Below, one piece after another: positions 56,288 to 64,000 of a stretch of DNA of 64,000 nucleotides. Location: contig SJOL01007155.1 of assembly GCA_004794785.1 (NCBI GenBank), forward strand, positions 509,721 through 573,720, read 5' to 3'. The stretch's first letter is position 1; each line of letters starts with the position of its first letter. The notes under the pieces are model-generated. The model was not told the origin of the DNA. It did not search any database and saw nothing but the letters and a program-made list of their open reading frames with translations. The DNA is from Opisthorchis felineus. Its lineage: Eukaryota > Platyhelminthes > Trematoda > Opisthorchiida > Opisthorchiidae. Both the position numbers and the translations under genes were made by a program.

Positions 56288-56466
56288 CTTCGGTTGTAAC
56301 ATCCTTTCGGCTTTTGGTTGCCACGTTGTCTGAAGGAAACACGATTTCCGAGGTATTGCCGGGTTTCCCAAGCTTAGACAGGAGCAATCGGGAGGACGAA
56401 GTTAGGTTTGAACCACGGACCTTCCAGTCGGGAAGTCTGTGCCTTAACCACTGAGCTCTCTCGGGC
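56288..56466 (-). repeat. tRNA-derived SINE, family A copy 2
   Basis: On the minus strand the A box GAGCTCAGTGG (56448-56458) and B box GGTTCAAACCT (56404-56414) are 44 bases apart. The body then follows copies 1 and 3: GCTCCTGTCTAAGCTTGGG, a CCCGGCAATACC block matching CCTGGCAGTATC, a TTTCCTTC block, and a final GAAAGGATGTTACAACCGAAG. Opposite-orientation open frames across it (56083-56454 plus, 56136-56387 minus) are incidental. Confidence 0.75.
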
Positions 56467-59400
56467 TCTGAGTGAGTGCAGATGGATCAGGTGAACAGAC
56501 ATTTGGTGGCAATCTCCAGTGTATACCTGGGGAGAATGCCGTTATCTTCCAATATTGTTAATCCAGAAGTCAATGAGCTCTAGCATGTGGGCTGAGGGGG
56601 GTCAAACGAAAACCAAAATTAGACTGATAAAGCAAATGCAAAGTCACTCGTATTACCTTATCAGAGTAGGTTGTTCAACTTCACAAAAGCGCGGAACCAC
56701 AGTACACACCTGGTAGCTGGCAAATTAGGCTGGTGAATTCGTGGACGAATCACTTCAATTCCAATGAAACAAAATGCATCAATCCTGAATTAGACGAATC
56801 ATGTGGTGTACTTCGATAAAATTGACGCCTAAGGGCGAACAGTCCCGGAAAGATATGATGAACCACCACTTTGTTGAAAGGGTCATTGAGTTTGGCCCGA
56901 AGCGCCAAAGGCACAGAAGTGCATTGAATGCTCTATGGTACTACTTGCTTCGCCTAATAGTGCCAGATGAACAAACTTATTGCCTCAGGTCATGTACGCA
57001 TATCCATGAAGTATGATCTACAGTCCGCTGACAACTTTTCTGAGCATCTCCATTGCCCTCAACTATAGTTCCCTCAACTGTGAGCCAGTGTGAATATATG
57101 AAGAGGTCGCTGACCGAAATTGCACTTACCAGCCTGTATCTATCAAGCCAGCTGTCAGAGCTAGCGGCAAATCAACACAAAAATAGGTGTGTAAACGTCT
57201 GCAGGACCAGGGTAAACAGAACAACAGATTTACTGTAACTATAATCTCCAGTGGCAATATAATGTTTGATGAACGCCTACAGAGCGACTTTTGAACCAAT
57301 AGTTGTTTGTGAAGCCCCAACAAGGATAAAAACCAATGTGAAATGATCATATATGATGACGGCGGTTGTGAAAGCCTAAATTGGCAAGCCCAGTCTAAGT
57401 TGTCGAACGGGTTGTGGATCAGTTGACAACTCTTCCAGGTGACTCGATTAACTTTCCGAAATGTCGATATTGCTCGGCCATTGGCAAGCCTAAAGATGTA
57501 TACCAGTCGGACCATTTTAGGATATCCCATTTCCTAGCTTTACTACTTACAACTCCGTTAAGTAGCTTCTTGGTTCTCTGATTCTGCCTACAGTCAACCC
57601 ACAGAACAACCTTCCATCACATGTAGGTCAACGCTGAAAATACAGGTGACGATTGTGATTACAATGATGCTGGTGGTGATGGTGATGTTGAAAATGAAAG
57701 TGATGACACGAAGGGTGCACGAAGATGATTGAATCTGATCCACCCGGGATAAAACAAATTCGGCAGGCGAGTTAACAAAAAGCTGTGGAATCTGCTGCGT
57801 TATTATACCTGGTCCGACAACAGTCGAGCTGATTGAGACCACCTCAAAAATACCGGATACCAAACGAGTGTTACGGAGTCGCGAACACTATAAATTTAAC
57901 TTTTTGGTTACGCGTGCCTTTTCCAAATAACAACTTAGATCTTGGCCAAAGCGTGTGATCAAAAATCTCCTAGTAAAAGTTTGTACGGCGAAATGGTTTG
58001 TATGGAACATTTTGTTTTTACCCAAGTGGCTACTAATTGCATTCAACGTGTAAAGTTTGCGGAAATCTAAAGGCAACTCACACCCTATTGACATATTAAC
58101 GGAGCATCCACCAAGGATCAGCGTTGCAGTGAATTTTGTTGTCTTGGCTTGGAACATGAGACCGTAAATTACACGTTAGGGCTTGACGCCTGATCAAGCT
58201 GGATGCCAATCAAGATGTTAACCAAGAAAATTGTAATATGACGTGGATCACTCATTTGGGGTATGCACTTCAGTACAAAGACCACCCTCAAGTACAACCC
58301 CTTTCCGCAGAAATTCAACCAAGGATTATGAGGGTGAAAGCGCTAATTAATATACCGTTTGACGCAAGTTAAGATACAATTTGTCGGTTCTTATTCACTG
58401 ATTTCGTAGTTAATTTGACCTTTATGAGAATGGGTGAAGTTGATTGCTGACAAAATCAAGCAATCATTCGGCTACCGAACAGCAGAAGTTTAGGGCAGAA
58501 TTCCTCGCTTCACCTACTTACAGCTACGAAAACTGAATAGTTGTCGTTTTATGTCTATCTTGTCTCGTTGCATATGAGTTGCAAATTGATGTGATTTGTT
58601 TCAGTAAAGCTCAGAGATCCGAACAACCGCTTAACTCTTATTCGAGGGGGCATTTCATAAACGCGAAGTTAAGTCCAAGAATGCAACCGTTTTTTGTACA
58701 CGTCAAATGCACTAGCGCAGCAGTACTGTGCTTTTCACCTTTCCACCGTGGTCAGATCCACATTGAATCGGATTCAACCAACTTCTACTAACCAATTTCA
58801 AATAGTCTGTTCTAGAACAAATTTTCTGATTTAGCGGGCTATAAAACTCATCTGCATATTGTTTACAGGTGATTGAAGAAATGTAGACCAAGGCTAGTTT
58901 TGGTGTTACTGAATGAGTCTGCCATTAGTTCGTTATACGGAACCCTTTTAGTCCGGCTCATTTTGAATAAGATGTAACAACTTCGATGTTCTGATCACCA
59001 CACCTTTGTATATCCGCTCGTTGGAATATTCATGATAATGAAAATGCCAAGTTTATTGCGCATGCTACCGACCTTAGTTGTATCAAAAGATTAAACTTTT
59101 ATTTTCACTATTGGAAGGTGTGCCTGTAGAACTGACGGAAGAACGCGACTATGAAACATCTTTGGTCCCTTTTAATTACCCATCAACAGTCCACTTTACT
59201 TTCTGGAAAACTGATGGCGAACCCATTACAGCCAGTTGTAGAGTTAAAGTTATCCATTTATATTCCACAGCAACGATCAAGTCAATGCAAAGCTTAGCTG
59301 ATCTATGGGTAAAGGGCTAAACATTCTAACTAAGATTGCAGTAGGCATACTGGACGACTGGCTTCTATCCACAGCATTCATAATGCACGAACAGTTGCCA

Positions 59401-59888
59401 AACCCTACAGTCCTTGCCACACTGCGTCTAAGCGGCTTGATGTTTAATGACAAATTCTTTACTATATGGCTACAAATGCCAGATAGAAAGACACCGCTTG
59501 GTCTTTTTTGAAACTGTAAGGGCTATAAATCATCCTGAAATCCTCACATTTCTGACCTTCGCCATCAAGGATCAGTCCACATTTTCCCTTTTGCAAACCT
59601 TTGAAACATACATTTACTATTATGTTTCTTTTTTCAGCGGAAAACACGAGGATTTGATTGCCAGCGGGTTTTCCCTTGAAACGAGCTCCTCGGGTCGATT
59701 TTTATGCGGCCTACCGAAAAAAGTGCTCCCACATGGCGGGTAACGATATTCTTCACATAACACTATCTTACGGAGCTCATAATGATACCAACGCTCGGCC
59801 GATTGTGGAACTCACACACTACTAGATAGCAACTGGTGTGGTGAATCAGCTGTGAGGTTCAGGTGGACAAGAATGATGCACTGCAAGC
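56467..59888. other. No recognised gene; coding-like run near 59.1-59.7 kb
   Basis: No family was recognised. At 59078-59743 three overlapping plus-strand frames are open in succession, with possible splice sites. These are described under findings. Minus-strand frames at 57126-57530 and 57594-57863 show no motif. Confidence 0.45.
57664..57700. repeat. GATGGTGATG-type imperfect trinucleotide repeat
   Basis: A run of GATG, GGTG and GATG units reading TGATGCTGGTGGTGATGG and onward. It is a short imperfect simple repeat. Confidence 0.6.
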
Positions 59889-59967
59889 GTCCCCGGTAGC
59901 TCATTCGGTAGAAAACCCGTCCGGTAGGCAGGAGGGTGACGACTGAATTCCGTCCTCTGACGTTTTT
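59889..59967 (+). repeat. tRNA-like sequence (tRNA pseudogene or SINE head)
   Basis: The A box TAGCTCATTCGG (59897-59908) and a slightly mutated B box GACTGAATTCC (59941-59951) are 44 bases apart. A T5 run (59963-59967) follows shortly after, as a pol III terminator would. The acceptor and anticodon stems do not pair convincingly by eye, so a functional tRNA is unlikely. No shared SINE body follows. Confidence 0.45.
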
Positions 59968-60894
59968 CACACTACTCGTGCTTGAACTTTAAGGCTGTAC
60001 ATTTATTAAAACTGTTCTACTATTAACTACCTACGTAATTGGTTAGTCAAGTTCATTTATTTTACTTAACCATATATATGACTTTTTCTCGTTTTAAACG
60101 CACAACAACTCGGAAAAAATGTCACAAGAATTTCTCAAATCTGCTTTTGAACCTTACTTAATTTTTCATCTTTCTTTATCCTGGCCTAACGGAATAAACT
60201 GCCAATAATAATTCCGATAACCACGCCCTCATACGCTTATTTGCACCAAGTTAAATAGTAGTTTTGCTAGAAATGCCCCCAGTAGCAATTAGAATGCGTT
60301 TACTGCCGACGCCAACTGATAAACAACACCCAAAACGGAGGAATTTAATTGGTTCAACACAAAGCTTAACTTATTGAAATACAAACTTTTTATCAGTTTT
60401 ACTCTTCTAAATGGTTGGTTGTATTGTCAGTCAAAATAGGAATAAATTTGTTATCCATCTGGACAATAATGCACACTTCGGTTTCTTTTTGAATAGCCAC
60501 GCCATAGGTTCTCTAAGACCATTGTTCAGTGTCAACAAATAGCCCCAGTAGGTTTGATAATTCATTAAAATCTGACGCCTCCAACCTGTGTACATGCACC
60601 CAACTTTGTTTATGCTGCTACCTGACTATCACTCACACTTCACGTTTTGTGTCCGAACCATTGGCTTGGTTCATTTGGAAAGAATTTGTGAAATGAATAT
60701 GACGGAGTGTATCCTGGCCGAGAAAAATACACTTGTCATCCTCTGAAATGAAAACAGTGTGGAAATGTAGAAGACCTCCCCACAAGGGACTAAGTCATCA
60801 CTCACCATAACATGCAACATAATACTCACATCAGTATTCAGTCTCTCATAATAGACCAAAACTGCACGGAACGCCAATGGTCATGCGGGTTGTT
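59968..60894. other. No recognisable gene
   Basis: AT-rich sequence between the tRNA-like sequence and SINE copy 3. Nothing was recognised. Confidence 0.55.
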
Positions 60895-61082
60895 TGGGTC
60901 AAGTGACCGTGTGCTTGTGATAGTCAAGTGAAATTACTGACTGGAACGTCCACCGTTCAAATCCAACCTTGGCATCCCAAATGCTCCTGCCTATGTTTGG
61001 GCAACCTGGCAGTATCTGAGGCCTGCTACTTCCTTCGGGGTGCAACGCAGCCCGGTACTGAAAGGAAGTTGTAGCTGAACAC
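60895..61082 (+). repeat. tRNA-derived SINE, family A copy 3
   Basis: The B box CGTTCAAATCC (60954-60964) is clear, while the A box is decayed. The body matches copy 1, including a 22-base identical block (60995-61016), then a CTTCCTTC block, GGTACTGAAAGG and the terminal GTAGCTGAAC. Confidence 0.75.
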
Positions 61083-62148
61083 TTCTACTACCGTACATAC
61101 GCCATTACGTAGTTTCAAACGGCTTGATAGATTGCATTAGACCAATCAATCATTCAATCCCGGGTTTAATTCGGCAGGTAAAGCTAAGTTATGATGACGA
61201 GCTGGGAAACCAACTTATACTGACTACAGGTCCCGCCTCAAAAGTACTTTAGTTTGTCGTATGATTATGTGACCTCAAGCCTTGATAACGCTAAACCTTT
61301 CTCCCAATTTTCGATTTCGGATATCCAGATCGAGAAAACTATTACGAGATTTTGTGTGCCTGAAGTGGAGATTGACAGTCGGAAGCCACACGGTAACCTT
61401 GGGCCTAATCAGAACTTAATGTCATTAATCGGTTTCATTCCCGACTTTCAGTGGGGTATCATGCAGCACAGTGTAACAGACAGACAGAAGTGATTTGTTC
61501 CAGTTTTCATCTACTTTTGTGTGAGAGTGTCACAGGTTGTAGATCACTGGAATATACTGTTGTGGCTCACTGGTCTGAAATTTATTGTTCGATTGGAGTC
61601 GTCGTGATGTTTGCTCTATCCGAATTCATGTCAAAGGTGTGGAAATGGTAAGTTATTGTACTACAATGGGTACAATGCCAACATGTTAAGTGCATTAAGA
61701 TGGAGCTGGGACAACAAAAAATGTGATGGAGACATTGGTATATAATGCTGAATGGTTGTACAAAAGTAGAGCACCAGTGTTTACTACCTAAAAGTGCGCA
61801 TATCGTTAACGTTTGCTTTCACAGGACCGAAGAGATGGATGGATGGATGCCGATTTCGGATTTGAAGTTAGGCATAACTTGAAAAAAGGCGATGGCCTCC
61901 AAGAGGGATATTCAAGAAACGCTACTTTTAACGATGGAGCTCAAAATTAATTTACATTATTCTCGACGGAGGAAGGTTGGCAAAAAATAAAGCGAACTTT
62001 TCAACTCTGAAATGCACTTTGAATTTTGTATGCTGCGAATTTGTGGATGTTTATTTATAGAGAACTTGTTTGAAAGGCTGAATGAAGTCAAAAAATACGG
62101 CATCAGAGACGATTCTATTGTCTATGTCTACAAAAGCAAAAATGATCG
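61083..62148. other. Unassigned sequence before the LTR element
   Basis: No gene was recognised. Two overlapping plus frames (61254-61493 and 61451-61651) are followed by a strong donor-like ATG|GTAAGT at 61648. A (GATG)4 run lies at 61834-61849. If the longer LTR alternative is right, 61722-62148 belongs to the retrotransposon. Confidence 0.45.
61834..61849. repeat. (GATG)4 microsatellite
   Basis: Four perfect GATG units. Confidence 0.85.
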
Positions 62149-62318
62149 TGTGATGAACATTATTGATGCTCTATTCATTATTCTCTTGTTTTAATATTCC
62201 AAGTGCTGTATACATGCATCATTTCGAATACATACGTGCCACCTGTTACGCTGTGCTGAATTCTGCATTTCTAGTTCGTCTGGTTATACCGATATACGTG
62301 CTCAACTCAACTATCACA
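62149..62318 (+). repeat. Putative 5' LTR of the Gypsy element
   Basis: The right end is supported by TATCACA (ending at 62318) placed 3 bases before a TGG-starting primer-binding site. The left end is chosen because TGTGAT (62149-62154) is the exact inverse complement of the terminal ATCACA, giving a 170-bp LTR. The same hexamer also occurs at 61722, which would give a 597-bp LTR. No second LTR is inside the window to decide between them. No clear TATA box or AATAAA is seen in the 170-bp version, while the longer version contains an AATAAA near 61984. Confidence 0.45.
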
Positions 62319-62321
62319 TTT

Positions 62322-62331
62322 TGGTGTCGCG
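62322..62331 (+). promoter_or_regulatory. Putative primer-binding site (PBS)
   Basis: TGGTGTCGCG begins with TGG, complementary to the CCA end of a tRNA, three bases after the LTR end. This is where Gypsy elements place the site that primes minus-strand DNA synthesis. I could not assign the tRNA. Confidence 0.5.
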
Positions 62332-62359
62332 ATTGAAACAATTCATCATACCTGCCGAC

Positions 62360-62830
62360 ATGGAACCATTAAATGTTAATTCAGCTGCACGAGACGTAGA
62401 GGATTACTTGGAAAGGTTAGACATGTGGTGGCTTACAAAATCTGATATGGATGATAAGAAACTCACGGCATATTTCCTAAATTTTGTTGGCAAGGCGTAT
62501 ACATTGATCAAGAATTTAGTATATCCTGAATCTCCAGTCGATATTTTCTATAATGCATTGAAGAAAAATGTTCTGCAACACTTCAAACCGACTAACTTCG
62601 TAGCAGCCGAAAGAGCTAGGTTCAGTATGTTGACCCGCCCACATTCGCAGTCGGTTCGTGATTTTGTATTGCAGTTACAGACATATGCAGCCAAATGTGA
62701 CTACGGTGCCCAGTTAGAAGACCAACTGCGTGATAGACTCATTGCCGGTATTCGATTGCCCGAATTACAACAGGAGCTGCTGCTCTATCCAGATCAAAAA
62801 TTTCAAACTACTCGGAAAATATGTGAGTAG
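62360..62830 (+). CDS. Gag capsid region of Gypsy retrotransposon, ends at an in-frame TAG
   Basis: The first ATG in frame after the PBS (62360) starts MEPLNVNSAARDVEDYLERL. The 156 codons to the TAG at 62828-62830 form a retrotransposon Gag/capsid domain. Recognisable parts are an N-terminal helix with LDMWW, a KLTAYFLNFVGKAY segment, a FKPTNFVAAERARF segment with the conserved aromatic/basic pattern, and the DQLRDRLIAGI motif typical of retrotransposon gag. The protein would assemble the virus-like particle that packages element RNA. An upstream TTG in frame at 62321 overlaps the PBS and is unlikely to be the start. The reading frame continues past the TAG without any other break, so the stop is probably a mutation rather than the natural gag end, which would lie after the nucleocapsid. 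Confidence 0.85.
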   Translation: MEPLNVNSAARDVEDYLERLDMWWLTKSDMDDKKLTAYFLNFVGKAYTLIKNLVYPESPVDIFYNALKKNVLQHFKPTNFVAAERARFSMLTRPHSQSVRDFVLQLQTYAAKCDYGAQLEDQLRDRLIAGIRLPELQQELLLYPDQKFQTTRKICE

Positions 62831-64000
62831 TATGAAGATGTGAAGCAGATAAAGAAGACTGATGAAGCAGTGTCGTTAAATTATTCTAAAAGAAATAATT
62901 CAAGCATGCAGATAGACAACAAATTCAAACCTGGAACAAATTTTCTTGCTCCAAATTCATCAGTACGTCGCTCTACAGATTGTAATTCCAACTCAGTGGT
63001 TCAAAAATTTGGGAAATGTGAATCTTTTGGACGAAATCATTCCAGATATTCATGCCCTCACAGGCAAGCGAAGTGTTTTATCTGCGGGAAAACGGGACAC
63101 ATTCAACTCGTCTGTAAGTCCAGAAAAGTGTGTCACTTAACTTCTGATCCAAATACTGACGTGAAAGCATTATCTGAAGACATCTCTACCTTTTCTCTAT
63201 CTATTTCGCCCCAAGATCCGTCACACGTTTTTAAAACTTTGATATCCGCTTCTGGTCAAAAACATGATTTCATTGTTGACACTGGTAGTGTTGAGTCCAT
63301 TATTCCACAGTCAGCTCCAACTTCATTTTACCCCAGTGTTGTGATGGAGCCTACAGATGGTAATATCCGCGGTATCACTGGACATTTTGTACCTCTAGTT
63401 GGTAGTTGCAAGATTCCTGTGAGATTGCCCCTAAGTACCCCCATCGATTGTAATTTTTTAGTTTCAACCTCGGGACCATCAATTATCGGACTCAGAGTTT
63501 TGCGCTCACTGAGAACTAGTATCACTTTACTGACTTCTGTGAGTGAGAATGAACTCAAACAACTGATTCTTAGATGTTCTCATGCTACAGGTGGCATGCA
63601 AATACCTAAGGTGAAACTTGAAACTACAGGAGATCGTATATCTCTTAAGAGACGAATTATTCCGTTTGGCTTACGGGAACTTGTTCGTCAAGCATTGAAT
63701 TCAATGTGTGAGAAAGGAATATTGACTCCTGTGGAATCATCAATTTGGGCAACTCCGATAGTTACCTCACTAAAGGCTGACGGTAATACTCCGAGAATTT
63801 GTGGAGACTACCGGCTAACGATAAATACGCGGCTACTACAACGTACATGTACTACAGAAGAGCCTGAAGATGTACTGTATCGTTTATCTGGTTCAAGTAT
63901 GTTTTCCAAAATTGATCTAAAAGATGACTATCTTCAAATACCACTGGACGAAGCCTCTAGTAATCTTACCGTGATCAACACACCTTTTGGATTATTCCGA
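62831..64000 (+). CDS. Nucleocapsid-protease-reverse transcriptase, partial, same frame as Gag
   Basis: Open for 390 codons to the window edge, directly after the TAG and in the Gag frame. Residue numbers count from the Met at 62360. A CX2CX4HX4C zinc knuckle at residues 239-252 (63074-63115; CFICGKTGHIQLVC) binds nucleic acid. A preceding knuckle-like stretch (CESFGRNHSRYSC) has Phe where a second Cys is expected. The aspartic protease active site DTGS begins at residue 307 (63278), with the later PSIIGLRVL corresponding to the conserved I-I-G-x-x-x-L turn. Reverse transcriptase follows, with a GILTPVESSIWATPIV segment, RICGDYR, and motif A (IDLKDDYLQIPL; catalytic Asp 519). The residue before the motif A Tyr is Asp 523, where Ala or another small residue is usual. 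The YXDD motif, RNase H and integrase are not in the window. Confidence 0.9.

Larger units (their letters stand above)
62149..64000 (+). mobile_element. Ty3/Gypsy LTR retrotransposon, 5' part, runs off the window
   Basis: In order: a putative 5' LTR, a primer-binding site, and a single frame encoding capsid, zinc knuckle, aspartic protease and the beginning of reverse transcriptase. The RT segment (RICGDYR, then FSKIDLKDDYLQIPLDE) and single-frame gag-pol layout are typical of K02A2.6-like Gypsy elements, which are common in flatworms. RNase H, integrase and the 3' LTR would lie beyond position 64000. One in-frame TAG and some unusual residues suggest a recently inactivated copy. Confidence 0.9.

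Noticed and set aside
1..64000. Bacterial or phage features (operons, CRISPR, rRNA, ribosome-binding sites)
   Set aside because: None seen; SINEs, microsatellites, retroelements and lack of gene density point to a eukaryotic genome.

Overview
This is a eukaryotic, gene-poor and moderately AT-rich window. It most resembles an intergenic or long-intron stretch of a flatworm genome, probably a digenean trematode. The evidence is a Ty3/Gypsy retrotransposon of flatworm (K02A2.6-like) type, the decayed end of a Penelope-like element with a GIY-YIG nuclease, several tRNA-derived SINE relics, and the absence of any long open reading frame with a recognisable cellular product. There is no sign of bacterial gene organisation: no ribosome-binding sites, operons or CRISPR, and no rRNA genes. 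The species assignment is an inference. The sequence itself shows only the repeat content and base composition.

Layout. Positions 1-14469 hold nothing recognisable except short repeats and chance-length ORFs. A degraded minus-strand SINE head lies at about 14470-14565. Two dispersed repeat families occur close together at 23.65-24.06 kb (family B copy 1, family C copy 1). A minus-strand Penelope-like fragment with in-frame stops lies at 27.36-27.71 kb. A well-preserved tRNA-type SINE (family A copy 1) is at 33.61-33.79 kb. Family C copy 2 sits between two diverged direct repeats at 39.65-39.98 kb, and a partial third copy is near 44.6 kb. Two family B copies in the same orientation lie at 46.3 and 48.6 kb. 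Family A copy 2 (minus strand) is at 56.3 kb, a tRNA-like sequence at 59.9 kb, and family A copy 3 at 60.9-61.1 kb.

The right end (from about 62.15 kb to the window edge) is the 5' part of an LTR retrotransposon: LTR, primer-binding site, then one continuous frame for capsid, zinc knuckle, aspartic protease and the start of reverse transcriptase. This frame is broken once by a TAG. It is the only region with clear, long protein homology, and the element runs out of the window.

No cellular gene can be called with confidence. A few short open stretches with plausible splice sites are recorded as weak exon candidates. I found no convincing new biological system; the main interest is the repeat structure and the state of the retroelements.
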